NCBI RefSeq assembly: GCF_038024855.1
Contig: NZ_CP139089.1
Span: forward strand, 1,178,001-1,242,000
DNA from: Methylocella tundrae
Lineage (GTDB): Bacteria > Pseudomonadota > Alphaproteobacteria > Rhizobiales > Beijerinckiaceae
Reading direction: 5' to 3'
DNA: 64,000 nt
Notes under the pieces: model-generated
Databases searched by the model: none
What the model saw: the letters and a program-made list of their open reading frames with translations, nothing else
Told to the model about the DNA's origin: nothing
Program-made: the position numbers and the translations under genes
Part shown: positions 1 through 7,909 of the stretch, piece after piece
Layout: every line of letters starts with the position of its first letter
How positions within the stretch are numbered: position 1 is the first letter of the stretch

Positions 1-544
1 CCGCCAAGGAGGTGTTGCGCGAAGCGGCGATCGACCGGAACGACGTCATGATGCCCCAGACCGTCCCGAAGAGGCCGATGAAGGGGCTGGCGGAGGCGAC
101 CGTCGCCAGAACAAGAAGATTTGATTCCAGCTTCTCAACTTCGCGGGAGATCGACACGTCGAGCACTTTTTCAATGCGCGCCTGCAATCCCATGAAGGAG
201 GAGACGCCGCCTTGCACTGAGCGGCGCCATTCCCGCATCGCGGCGACGAAAAGGCTTGCCGTGCCTGTCGTTGGCCGCGACGACAGAGTGGCGTAAAGCT
301 CGTCGAGCGAGGCCCCCGACCAGAATACTTCCTCGAACTGCGCCATCGCGCGCTGGGTCCGGCGGAGCAAAATGGCCTTGTTGATGATGATCGCCCAGCA
401 CCAGACGGAGGCGCCAAGCAATCCCAGCATGACGAGTTTGACGACGATATGGGCGGACAGGAACATCGACAGGAGCGAGACTTCGCTTCCCGGAGCAAAA
501 CCGGTTGCCGCCACGCCCGTGGCCGCGATATCCGCAGGGTTCAT
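1..544 (-). CDS. tolQ: TolQ, Tol-Pal inner-membrane proton channel subunit (3' end cut by window)
   Basis: TolQ/ExbB-family inner-membrane protein. With TolR it uses the proton motive force to drive TolA, which keeps the outer membrane invaginated during division. The first 181 residues are visible and the gene runs off the left edge of the window (family length about 230). It begins MNPADIAATG, has a first membrane segment near residues 34-57 (rich in L, V, I, W) and a second hydrophobic stretch reading LLVLATVASASPFIGLFGTV, which is the typical TolQ/ExbB second helix. The ATG at 544 is preceded by a GAGGAC-like ribosome site. ybgC lies about 190 bases upstream on the same strand, as in the standard ybgC-tolQRAB-pal cluster. 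The identification is firm; only the missing C-terminus is uncertain. Confidence 0.93.
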   Translation of the reverse strand, partial: MNPADIAATGVAATGFAPGSEVSLLSMFLSAHIVVKLVMLGLLGASVWCWAIIINKAILLRRTQRAMAQFEEVFWSGASLDELYATLSSRPTTGTASLFVAAMREWRRSVQGGVSSFMGLQARIEKVLDVSISREVEKLESNLLVLATVASASPFIGLFGTVWGIMTSFRSIAASRNTSLA

Positions 545-735
545 CTCATCGTCCTCATCGGCTGGCGAATTTGAATGGAAGGCTATCGCCTTGCGCTGCG
601 CGAACGCCCAATGCTCCGCAAAGCCGATTCCTCTTGACGCCAAAATCGGTCATTTCTGCGGCTTTATCTGACCCAAAGTTTAACCGTCAGCGCAGTTAAA
701 ATCCGGTTACCGTCCAGGATGGACAAGGCCGCCAT

Positions 736-1182
736 TCAGGTTTTTGGTACCGCCCTGAGCTTATCGAGGAGCGACGCAGGGAGACGGATGGGTTTTCCGG
801 CCGAGACGACAGCGATTTTGACCTTCGCGCCGACCAGAAGCTCTCCCCCGCGCAAAATCTTTTGGCCCATTTCGATCGACGCGCCTCCGATCGAATCCGT
901 CCGCGTCTCGACGCTGAGCTTGTCGTCCATCAGAGCGGCCTTGCGAAAATCGAGCGCCATGGCCCGCACGGCGAAATAATAGCTGTCCTTCCCCTGCTCG
1001 AAAATCTCGCGGTGTCCAATGCCGAGAGCGCGCAGAAATTCGGTGCGCCCGCGCTCCAAGAATCGCAAATAGGAGGCGTGATAAACAACGCCGGAAAAAT
1101 CGGTATCTTCATAATAGACGCGCAGGTCAAAGCGGTGCGGCTCGTCCGCAGGGCTTGCCGGTTGTTCAGATTTGTGTCGCAT
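736..1182 (-). CDS. ybgC: YbgC, tol-pal-associated acyl-CoA thioesterase (hotdog fold)
   Basis: Small hotdog-fold thioesterase of the 4-hydroxybenzoyl-CoA thioesterase family, 148 residues, the usual size. Cytoplasmic; family members hydrolyse short or long acyl-CoA, and the protein is tied to the Tol-Pal complex and phospholipid metabolism. The family signature is visible at residues 22-38 (VYYEDTDFSGVVYHASY), containing the catalytic Asp, followed by LRFLERGRTEFLR. It is the first gene of the tol-pal cluster and lies directly upstream of tolQ on the same strand. The ATG at 1182 fits the family N-terminus; the first 17 residues are a variable, polar extension. Confidence 0.95.
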   Translation of the reverse strand: MRHKSEQPASPADEPHRFDLRVYYEDTDFSGVVYHASYLRFLERGRTEFLRALGIGHREIFEQGKDSYYFAVRAMALDFRKAALMDDKLSVETRTDSIGGASIEMGQKILRGGELLVGAKVKIAVVSAGKPIRLPASLLDKLRAVPKT

Positions 1183-1325
1183 GAGCCTCGGACAATGGGT
1201 TTTCTGACCACGAAAAAGCTTAGCTTTTTTGCGAGCGATCGCTCAAGCTTGGCCGGAGTGGCCGAACCGGCGGACATGGTCGGCATATTGGCTCACGAAC
1301 AATCGGTTGGGGATGGGGAAACATC

Positions 1326-2354
1326 ATGACCAATGGGCGCAGCGGTCGAATAGCGGTCTTCGGCGCTGGCGCCTGGGGCACGGCGCTGGCCAATCTCGCC
1401 GCGCGCGGCGGCCGCGAGCCGCGCGCTGAAACCGTTGTGACGCTTTTCGCGCGTGATTGCGACCATGTCGCCGAGATGCAGGCGACCGGCGTCAACGCCC
1501 GGCGTCTGCCCGGTGTGCCGCTCCTCTCGAACGTTCGCCCGACCTCGGATCTCGCGGAGGCGGCGGCGGATGCCGATGTCATTCTAGCCGTCGTGCCGGC
1601 GCAGGCGCTGCGCGGTCTCCTCGAATCGCTCGAGCCGTTCGTCGCGGGGAGCAAGGCGCCAATCGTCGTCTGCGCCAAAGGCATCGAACATGGCACGGGC
1701 CATTTCCTCAGCGAAGTCGTGAGCGAAGTGCTGCCGGACCATCCGCCGGCGGTTCTCTCCGGTCCGAGTTTTGCGCAGGATGTCGCGCGCGGCCTGCCGA
1801 CCGCCGTCGCTCTTGCCGCCGCGGACGCAGAACTCGCCGCCATCCTCGCTGGCCGGCTCGCGGGTCCTGGATTTCGCGTCTATTCCTCAACCGACGTGCG
1901 CGGCGTGGAGCTTGGCGGCGCGGCGAAGAATGTCCTCGCCATCGCAAACGGCGTCGCAGCCGGGCGAGACCTTGGCGCTAGCGCCGGCGCGGCGCTGGTC
2001 GCGCGCGGCTTCGCAGAACTCATCAGGTTTGGCCGCGCTTTCGGCGCGGAGCCCGCGACCTTGATGGGCCTGTCCGGCCTTGGCGATCTCGTGCTGACCT
2101 GCACATCCGCGCTGTCGCGCAATTTTTCGCTTGGCGTTGCGCTCGGGCGCGGCCAGACCGTCGCCGAGGCCTCCGCCCGCATCGGCCTTGCAGAAGGTCT
2201 TTACACCTGCGGCGTCCTCGTCGATCTCGCCAACGCGGCAGGAGTCGATATGCCGATCGCCAAAGCCGTCGACGCGGTGCTGGCCGAGCGGATCACCATC
2301 GACGAGGCGATCGCCGAATTGTTGGCGCGCCCCTCTAAAGCCGAGGGCGTATAA
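1326..2354 (+). CDS. gpsA: Glycerol-3-phosphate dehydrogenase [NAD(P)+]
   Basis: Makes sn-glycerol 3-phosphate from dihydroxyacetone phosphate, the backbone for phospholipid synthesis. 342 residues, typical length. The N-terminal Rossmann motif GAGAWGTAL is at residues 13-21. The second conserved block VLSGPSFAQDVARGLPT is near 143-159, and the catalytic Lys sits in GGAAKNVLAI (Lys201). The C-terminal all-helical domain holds the GLSGLGDLVLTC motif. The start at ATG 1326 gives the expected short tail before the nucleotide-binding fold. The gene stands alone on this strand, with the EVE-domain gene 91 bases downstream, an arrangement common in alphaproteobacteria. Confidence 0.96.
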   Translation: MTNGRSGRIAVFGAGAWGTALANLAARGGREPRAETVVTLFARDCDHVAEMQATGVNARRLPGVPLLSNVRPTSDLAEAAADADVILAVVPAQALRGLLESLEPFVAGSKAPIVVCAKGIEHGTGHFLSEVVSEVLPDHPPAVLSGPSFAQDVARGLPTAVALAAADAELAAILAGRLAGPGFRVYSSTDVRGVELGGAAKNVLAIANGVAAGRDLGASAGAALVARGFAELIRFGRAFGAEPATLMGLSGLGDLVLTCTSALSRNFSLGVALGRGQTVAEASARIGLAEGLYTCGVLVDLANAAGVDMPIAKAVDAVLAERITIDEAIAELLARPSKAEGV

Positions 2355-2445
2355 AGCCGAATTTCCTGAATTTTCGCGTAACTCCGCCGTCCAAGCGGAT
2401 AGATTGCGCCGGGCAGAATCACTTCGCGCGGCGGGGACGGACGAA

Positions 2446-2859
2446 ATGGCGCATTGGCTGATCAAAAGCGAGCCGAATAAATGGTCATGGGACGACCAGG
2501 TCGCGGCGGGCAAAAAAGGCACCTTCTGGAACGGCGTGCGCAATCATCAGGCAAAACAGAATTTGATGGCGATGAAGGTCGGCGAAGAGGCTTTTTTCTA
2601 TCATTCGAATGAGGGAAAACAGATCGTCGGCATCGTGGAGATCATCAAGCCCTATTACCCGGATGACAGCGATCCGACCGGCAAGTTCGGCATGGTCGAC
2701 GTCCGCGCGAAAAAGGCGCTGAACCGCCCCGTGACCTTGGAGGCGATCAAGGCCGATCCGCGGCTGAAGGATATGGTGCTGGTCAATAATTCAAGGCTGT
2801 CGGTGCAGCCGGTCAGCGACGTCGAGTGGCAGATTATTTGCGCGGAGGGCGGGGTTTGA
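2446..2859 (+). CDS. EVE domain-containing protein (PUA-like)
   Basis: 137-residue EVE-domain protein. EVE domains belong to the PUA-like fold and bind modified bases in DNA or RNA; the physiological role of the stand-alone bacterial members is not settled. The family signature is clear: MAHWLIKSEPNKWSWDD at the start, then WNGVRNHQAKQNL, the aromatic-cage region AFFYHSNEGKQIVGIVEI and the terminal block NNSRLSVQPVSDVEW. The open frame extends upstream into gpsA, but the ATG at 2446 matches the universal MxxWLxKSEP start of the family, so I chose it. Same strand as gpsA and possibly co-transcribed. Confidence 0.93.
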   Translation: MAHWLIKSEPNKWSWDDQVAAGKKGTFWNGVRNHQAKQNLMAMKVGEEAFFYHSNEGKQIVGIVEIIKPYYPDDSDPTGKFGMVDVRAKKALNRPVTLEAIKADPRLKDMVLVNNSRLSVQPVSDVEWQIICAEGGV

Positions 2860-3017
2860 AGGGCGCCTGATGCACCCGAAGCGGCGGCGCGGGAAGAGAG
2901 AAAAGCTCCGGTCGATAGCGAACAGAGACTGTCCGCCATCGACGAGTCATCCCGTTTTGACCCGACGCTGATGCGAGCGGCGTCAACCTCCTTGCGCCCG
3001 CCTGCGAAATCGCGCGC

Positions 3018-4010
3018 TCAACCGAAGGGTTGCGGCTGCGGGGTCTTTTTGGTTGACGGCGGCAGGTGCGGCAGAACGATCTGCGGCTGATCGCCTGTCA
3101 ACGTCTTGAGGAAGGCCACGATTTTCGCGTTTTCCTCCTCCGTGAAGGTTCGGCCGAGCTGGAGCTTGCCCATCGTCTCGACTGCTTGCTCAAGCGTCGC
3201 CGCTCCGCCATCATGGAAATAGGGATAGGTGAGCTCGACATTGCGCAGCATCGGCACTTTGAAATTGAAACGATCAGCGTCGTCGCCAGTCACGGCGACC
3301 CGGCCCTGCGCCGGATTCGACGTCTTATAGGGCTCGACCACGCCCATTTTCTGGAACGAATTGCCGCCCACTCCAGGGCCGTTATGGCACGCGACGCAGC
3401 CGCTATCCTTGAACAGCGCATAGCCCTCGAGTTCCGTCTTGGTCAGCGCCGACTTATCGCCCTCAAGCCATTTGTCGAAGCGAGAGTTGGGCGTGACGAG
3501 CGTCTCCTCGAAGGCGGCGATCGCCGCTGTCACGCGATCGATGTCGACGCCGTCCGACCCGAACGCCCCTTTGAACTCTGTGGCGTAGGCCGGGATCGAC
3601 TGCACGACATTGACCACCAACTCATGCGTCGAGGCCATTTCGACGGGATTGACCATTGGACCGCCGGCCTGCGCCTTCAGATCCTTGGCCCGCCCGTCCC
3701 AGAATTGCGCGAGGTTCAGGCGCGAATTGAGCACCGTCGGCGTATTGATGGGGTCCGGCTGCCAGTGGTCGCCGATCGACATTTTAAGATTGTCGGTCCC
3801 AGCCAAGCTCAAGTTGTGGCAGGAGTTGCACGAGATCGCGCCGGATTTGGAAAGGCGAGGGTCAAAATAGAGCTTCTTGCCGAGTTCGACGAGCGCGGGA
3901 TTTGTTACTTTAGCGGGAGCGATCGGCTGGATAGGCTCTTCTGCGCGGACTGGTCGAACGAACACAGTCACGCAAGCTCCGAGCATAATTGCGAGGATGC
4001 GGCGTTTCAT
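3018..4010 (-). CDS. Di-haem cytochrome c peroxidase family protein (periplasmic)
   Basis: Periplasmic di-haem c-type cytochrome of the CCP/MauG family, 330 residues. A signal peptide is visible at residues 1-23 (MKRRILAIMLGACVTVFVRP then VRA|E). Two haem-binding motifs: CNSCH (Cys61, Cys64, His65) and CVACH (Cys205, Cys208, His209). The block FWDGRAKDL and a conserved YFHDGG near the C-terminus are typical of bacterial cytochrome c peroxidases, which reduce hydrogen peroxide with electrons from a small cytochrome c. MauG-type cofactor-maturing roles cannot be excluded from sequence alone. It stands alone on the minus strand; no mau genes are nearby. The C-terminus is rich in Pro, Lys and Gln. 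Confidence 0.9.
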   Translation of the reverse strand: MKRRILAIMLGACVTVFVRPVRAEEPIQPIAPAKVTNPALVELGKKLYFDPRLSKSGAISCNSCHNLSLAGTDNLKMSIGDHWQPDPINTPTVLNSRLNLAQFWDGRAKDLKAQAGGPMVNPVEMASTHELVVNVVQSIPAYATEFKGAFGSDGVDIDRVTAAIAAFEETLVTPNSRFDKWLEGDKSALTKTELEGYALFKDSGCVACHNGPGVGGNSFQKMGVVEPYKTSNPAQGRVAVTGDDADRFNFKVPMLRNVELTYPYFHDGGAATLEQAVETMGKLQLGRTFTEEENAKIVAFLKTLTGDQPQIVLPHLPPSTKKTPQPQPFG

Positions 4011-4354
4011 AAGATATCTCCGAGGGCGCCATCCGAATATATCGGGACGCTGTAGCCTCTGAGTCGCCTAATGCTTGCAGAAACGTAGAATACACGCGAA
4101 GTTCTACTTGCTTCGAAGCCTCAGTTGAAAAGCGCAGCGTGAGTGTCTACTTAGACGAACCTCGGATTTGCGTCCATAAACGACTAATTGATTGAGGCTC
4201 TTTGCCGCAAGCAGCCTCCTCGCGGCAAAGCGCGCGGGCAACCTCTCAGCGCAAATTGCGGATTTTTCCTTCGGAAATAGGTCCAGGCAGACGAAAGCGC
4301 GGCCGACGTGCAAAGACGACGACCGCGCTCAAGGTTTTTCCGCCGGGGTAAAGC
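4011..4354. other. Intergenic stretch between ahcY and the cytochrome c peroxidase
   Basis: 344 bases with no gene I can support. It holds an inverted repeat with arms TTTGCCGC at 4201-4208 and GCGGCAAA at 4222-4229 around a 13-base loop. This lies about 130 bases beyond the ahcY stop codon and may be part of its 3' end. The promoter of the peroxidase gene is expected at the left end, but I see no clear motif. A 69-codon minus-strand frame at 4104-4313 has no family features and is treated as chance. Confidence 0.4.
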
Positions 4355-5761
4355 TCAGTAGCGGTAATGATCCGGCTTGAAGGGGCCGTGCTCCGGCACG
4401 CCGAGATAGACTGACTGCGCGGGGGTCAGCTTTGATAGCCTCACGCCGATCTTGTCGAGATGGAGCGCTGCGACCTTTTCGTCGAGGTGCTTTGGCAGCG
4501 TGTAGACCTTGCGCTCATACTGGCCCTGCTTGGTCCAGAGTTCGATCTGCGCCAGCGTCTGGTTGGTGAAGGAGGCCGACATCACGAATGACGGATGGCC
4601 GGTGGCGTTACCGAGATTGACGAGGCGCCCTTCCGACAGAAGGATGATCCGCTTGCCGTCCGTGAATTCGATCTCGTCGACCTGCGGCTTCACATTATGC
4701 CATTTGAGATTGCGCAGGCCAGCGACCTGAATTTCCGAATCGAAATGACCGATGTTGCAGACGATGGCGCGGTCTTTCATCGCGCGCATATGGTCGATCG
4801 TGATGACGTCGATATTGCCGGTGCAGGTCACGAAAATATCGGCGCGGGGAGCGGCGTCCTCCATCGTCGTGACTTCATAACCTTCCATCGCCGCCTGCAG
4901 CGCGCAGATCGGATCGACCTCGGAGACGAGCACGCGCGCGCCAGCGTTGCGCAGCGAGGCCGCCGAGCCCTTGCCGACGTCGCCGAAGCCCGCGACCATC
5001 GCCACCTTGCCGGCCATCATCACGTCCGTGCCGCGCCGGATGCCGTCGACGAGAGATTCGCGGCAGCCATAGAGATTGTCGAATTTCGACTTGGTGACGG
5101 AATCATTGACGTTGATTGCGGGCCAGAGAAGCTTGCCGTCACGCTCCATGAGATAGAGGCGGTGAACGCCCGTGGTCGTCTCTTCGCTGACGCCTTTGAT
5201 GGCCTGACCATATTTCGTGTAGAGGCCGGGATGGGAGACAAGGCGGCGCTTGATGGCCGCGAAGAAAACCTCTTCCTCCTCATTGCCGGGCGTCTCGAGG
5301 AAGGCCGTATCGCCAGCTTCCGCGCGCATGCCGAGATGGACGAGCATGGTGGCGTCGCCGCCGTCATCGAGAATGAGGTTCGGCGCGCCGCCGTCTTCCC
5401 ATTCAAAAATCTTGTGGGTGTATTCCCAGTAGTCGTAGAGGCTCTCGCCCTTGCGCGCGAAGACCGGAATGCCGGCGGCGGCGATGGCGGCGGCCGCGTG
5501 ATCCTGCGTCGAATAAATATTGCATGAGGCCCAGCGGATATCGGCGCCAAGGGCCTTCAAGGTCTCGATCAGCACCGCCGTCTGGATCGTCATATGCAGC
5601 GAACCCGCGATGCGAGCGCCTTTCAGCGGCTGGCTCGGACCATATTCCGCCCGTGTCGCCATCAGGCCGGGCATTTCCGTTTCGGCGATCGCCAATTCGC
5701 GGCGGCCCCACTCGGCCAGCTTGATATCCGTGATGGCGTAGTCATTGAACGAATGGGTCAT
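4355..5761 (-). CDS. ahcY: S-adenosylhomocysteine hydrolase
   Basis: Cytoplasmic enzyme that splits S-adenosylhomocysteine into adenosine and homocysteine, recycling the product of all SAM-dependent methylation. 468 residues, the long form usual in proteobacteria. Visible marks: the N-terminal block [20 protein letters not shown], the substrate-site region [16 protein letters not shown], the NAD-binding motif [11 protein letters not shown], and the strictly conserved C-terminus KPDHYRY. The ATG at 5761 is the family start. A near-palindrome 67-86 bases upstream looks like a SahR (ArsR-family) operator, so SAH-responsive repression is likely. Downstream on the same strand there is no other gene of the methyl cycle. 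Confidence 0.97.
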   Translation of the reverse strand: MTHSFNDYAITDIKLAEWGRRELAIAETEMPGLMATRAEYGPSQPLKGARIAGSLHMTIQTAVLIETLKALGADIRWASCNIYSTQDHAAAAIAAAGIPVFARKGESLYDYWEYTHKIFEWEDGGAPNLILDDGGDATMLVHLGMRAEAGDTAFLETPGNEEEEVFFAAIKRRLVSHPGLYTKYGQAIKGVSEETTTGVHRLYLMERDGKLLWPAINVNDSVTKSKFDNLYGCRESLVDGIRRGTDVMMAGKVAMVAGFGDVGKGSAASLRNAGARVLVSEVDPICALQAAMEGYEVTTMEDAAPRADIFVTCTGNIDVITIDHMRAMKDRAIVCNIGHFDSEIQVAGLRNLKWHNVKPQVDEIEFTDGKRIILLSEGRLVNLGNATGHPSFVMSASFTNQTLAQIELWTKQGQYERKVYTLPKHLDEKVAALHLDKIGVRLSKLTPAQSVYLGVPEHGPFKPDHYRY

Positions 5762-5827
5762 GGCGTTTGACGCTCCCGAATTGCGATCGCGGCTCTATAT
5801 CAGGACAGCGCGGCGTAGGCAATAAAG

Positions 5828-5847
5828 ATATAAGCAAGTCTTTATAT
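5828..5847. promoter_or_regulatory. Candidate SahR-type operator upstream of ahcY
   Basis: 20-base near-palindrome ATATAAGCAAGTCTTTATAT. The right half matches the half-site TCTTTATAT that I recall for the ArsR-family SAH sensor SahR, and the left half keeps ATATAA. It sits 67-86 bases before the ahcY start codon, where an operator would be expected. The match to the consensus is from memory and the left half has mismatches. Confidence 0.4.
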
Positions 5848-6045
5848 GGGAGATTTCAACGGTTCACAAGCAGCGTCAGGGCGTGGCGCGATATTTTCGA
5901 TGAATCCAGATTGAGGGCGGATTGCAGCTGGCGCGGAGCGTCATGGGCCGCCCCCCTGAACGACAAGCTGGAGCCGAGGAGCGCCAAATGCCGCTGCGCG
6001 TTAGCGTCATGGGGGGCGTTCCGATCGCGAATTTGGGAAACCTAG

Positions 6046-6064
6046 ATCGTAGTGACGAATTCCT
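6046..6064 (+). repeat. Left terminal inverted repeat of the IS5-family element
   Basis: ATCGTAGTGACGAATTCCT. It pairs with the right end at 6891-6909 through the 12-base core TCGTAGTGACGA. Confidence 0.8.
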
Positions 6065-6128
6065 CGCTGGAGGGATTCTCGGCGGTCGTTTTCCATGATT
6101 CAAGGCTGATTTTTGGAGATCAGCTCTG

Positions 6129-6895
6129 ATGATTCGGGATGTCGATGCGCTACGCGACGATCAATGGGAGCGGCTTTGCGACCTCGTGCCGGGCGGCAGG
6201 GCCGGTCAGCGCGGGCCGCGCTGTGATAACCGGCGCTTCGTCGATGCGCTGTTATGGATGGCCCGCTCGGGCGGGCGCTGGCGCGACCTGCCCGAGCGCT
6301 TCGGCGACCATCAAGCGGTGAAACGACGCTATTACCGCTGGATCGAGCGAGGCGCGTTGGATGGGTTTCTGAAAGCGCTCACCACCGAAGCCGACCTCGA
6401 ATGGCTGATGATCGATTCAACCATCGTGCGGGCTCACCAGCACGCTGCCGGCGCAAGAATCGCCAAAGGGGGGCGGATGCCCAAGGTTTGGGGCGATCTC
6501 GCGGTGGCCTGAGCACCAAGATCCACGCCGCGACCGACGCGCTCGGCAATCCCGTCCGCCTGCTGTTCGGGCCAGGCCAGCGCAACGACATCACCAAGGC
6601 GCACGCCCTGATCGAAGGCTTCGAGGCCGAAGCCGTCATCGCCGACAAGGGTTATGACGCCAATCACTTGCGCCAGGCTGTCCTCGAATGCGGGGCCAAA
6701 CCCGTCATCCCATCGAAATCCAATCGCCGCGCGCCGCTCCACTACGACAAGGCGCTCTACAAGGAGCGCAATCTCGTCGAGCGTTTCTTCAACAAGTTGA
6801 AGCAGTTTCGACGGGTCGCGACAAGATACGACAAGCTCATCGCCAACTACCGAGGCTTCGTTCTCCTCGCCGCTATCGCCATAGTGCTAAGGTAA
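6129..6895 (+). CDS. IS5-family transposase, two frames joined by a -1 frameshift
   Basis: DDE transposase. The first frame (6129-6512) carries the DUF4096-like N-terminal domain: LRDDQWERLCDLVPG, then FVDALLWMARSGGRWRDLP, and the first catalytic Asp in LMIDSTIVRAHQHAAGA. The second frame, one base back, supplies GGLSTKIHAATDALG, the second Asp in AVIADKGYDANHLR, and the C-terminal Glu block YKERNLVERFFNKLKQFRR. The change of frame falls at the run AAAGGGGGG (6465-6473), a classic slippery site in this family, so this is probably programmed frameshifting rather than a broken gene. The ATG at 6129 is the natural start. Joined length is about 255 residues, normal for the group. Confidence 0.88.
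6465..6473 (+). promoter_or_regulatory. Likely programmed -1 frameshift slippery site in the transposase
   Basis: AAAGGGGGG, read AAA-GGG-GGG in the first frame. A step back by one base joins ...RIAKGG to ...DAQGLGRSRGGLS, restoring a continuous IS5 transposase. G-rich or A-rich slippery runs at this place are usual for two-frame IS5 elements. Confidence 0.6.
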
Positions 6896-6909
6896 ATCGT
6901 CACTACGAC
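6891..6909 (-). repeat. Right terminal inverted repeat of the IS5-family element
   Basis: On the minus strand it reads GTCGTAGTGACGATTTACC. It matches the left end in the core and is followed by CTAG. Confidence 0.8.
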
Positions 6910-7040
6910 CTAGGTAGAGACCGCAATAGCGCCTGGATCAACCATGAACTAGCTTTGAACGCCTGACCATCCGACCGCGCCATCACTGCGAGAGCCATTT
7001 GATGGCAGAGCAGCGTTAATTGCCGGAGTGGAGATTCTTC

Positions 7041-7817
7041 ATGGATGTTAAAGCAAAAGCCATACAAGTGACGTCCATATATAGAGCAAGCTCAGACCCT
7101 ATACCGCTCGTTCTAGACTTACTAAGACTAAAGCGAAGCAACTACGTCGCCGAGTGTAAGGGATTTAAATTCGAGCTAAAAGCCAAATGCGGCGAGTGGT
7201 ATACAGTTTTTGAAAACTTAATTCAAGAAGACTACTTAAAGCACGGCGTATCTCTATCGAAAGGCGACATCGTATTAGATATTGGCGCGAATTTTGGCGC
7301 CTTCACAGCACTAGCTTCAGCAAAAGTTGGCCAGACGGGGAAAGTTATTGCTTTTGAGCCTGATCCTCTAATACATCAGCGCTTAAATCAAAATATAAAT
7401 TCTAATGGATTAGGAAACGTCATCACCTTTAACGAGGCCGTCAGCGGCAAAGATGGTGAAATGAGTTTTTTCGTTCATCCAAAGTCCGCCTTCAGCACTC
7501 TCATGGACTCTGTCGACCAGAGGGGAAACTCGGGCGCCACGCAAATTAAAGTGAAGTCAAGATCTATCAACTCGATCATCTCGAATATAGACGGCGAAAT
7601 TAGTCTGCTGAAAATTGATTGCGAGGGTTCGGAGTATTCCATACTCGAGTCCCTCGACAAGGATCTTTCCTTCCGCATCAAGCAAATTTCGATGGAGGTG
7701 CATAAAGTGCCTAATCGGAACGAGAAGGAAATTTCTGTTATGCTTCGCAAGCTTGGATTTACAGTCAATGACACCTTCCCTCTGACCGCCTTCAGAGGCG
7801 AAGGTGGCCGCACGTAA
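7041..7817 (+). CDS. FkbM-family SAM-dependent methyltransferase
   Basis: 258-residue cytoplasmic methyltransferase of the FkbM family, whose members usually O-methylate sugars or polyketides. The SAM-binding motif VLDIGANFGAFTA is at residues 78-90, FEPDP near 108-112, and the family's distal motif LLKIDCEGSEYSILES is present. I chose the ATG at 7041; a TTG 21 bases earlier is possible. The gene is strikingly AT-rich, with many AAA, ATA and TTA codons unlike its neighbours, and it follows the insertion sequence directly, which suggests recent transfer. It ends about 15-20 residues earlier than I would expect, and GC-rich sequence resumes right at its 3' end. A role in decorating the exported glycan is inferred from the neighbours. 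Confidence 0.85.
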   Translation: MDVKAKAIQVTSIYRASSDPIPLVLDLLRLKRSNYVAECKGFKFELKAKCGEWYTVFENLIQEDYLKHGVSLSKGDIVLDIGANFGAFTALASAKVGQTGKVIAFEPDPLIHQRLNQNINSNGLGNVITFNEAVSGKDGEMSFFVHPKSAFSTLMDSVDQRGNSGATQIKVKSRSINSIISNIDGEISLLKIDCEGSEYSILESLDKDLSFRIKQISMEVHKVPNRNEKEISVMLRKLGFTVNDTFPLTAFRGEGGRT

Positions 7818-7893
7818 GGCCGACTACGAGGCAAGCAATTTCGCCGGCCTGCACGGTCCGGGCGCGCTGCCTGCCGATTTTCTTGGACTCTGA
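7786..7893 (+). pseudogene. Possible remnant of a GC-rich gene's 3' end
   Basis: A short open stretch in another frame overlaps the end of the FkbM gene and reads KVAARKADYEASNFAGLH, then GPGALPADFLGL, then stop. It looks like a natural protein C-terminus with the GC-rich codon use of the rest of the chromosome. No start codon or family can be named. It could be the tail of a gene displaced when the AT-rich FkbM gene arrived; it could also be chance. Confidence 0.2.
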
Positions 7894-7909
7894 CTGGCGG
7901 CCGGCCGCT

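Larger units (their letters stand above)
6046..6909 (+). mobile_element. IS5-family insertion sequence (IS427-like), complete
   Basis: 864-base element with imperfect terminal inverted repeats: 6046-6064 against the reverse complement of 6891-6909, sharing the core TCGTAGTGACGA and matching at about 15 of 19 positions. CTAG flanks both ends (6042-6045 and 6910-6913). Because CTAG is its own reverse complement, it could be a 4-base target duplication or, with TA as the duplication, partly the element's tip. One transposase is encoded in two frames. Size, ends and protein all fit the IS5 family. It lies between ahcY and the glycan island. Both ends and both frames look intact, so it may still be active. 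Confidence 0.88.

Noticed and set aside
1245..1325. tRNA-like start (GGCCGGAGTGGCCGAACC) upstream of gpsA
   Set aside because: No D-loop/T-loop consensus, no acceptor stem partner and no anticodon arm can be drawn.
4104..4313. 69-codon minus-strand frame downstream of ahcY
   Set aside because: No ribosome site, no family and odd composition; the region is better read as intergenic with a hairpin.
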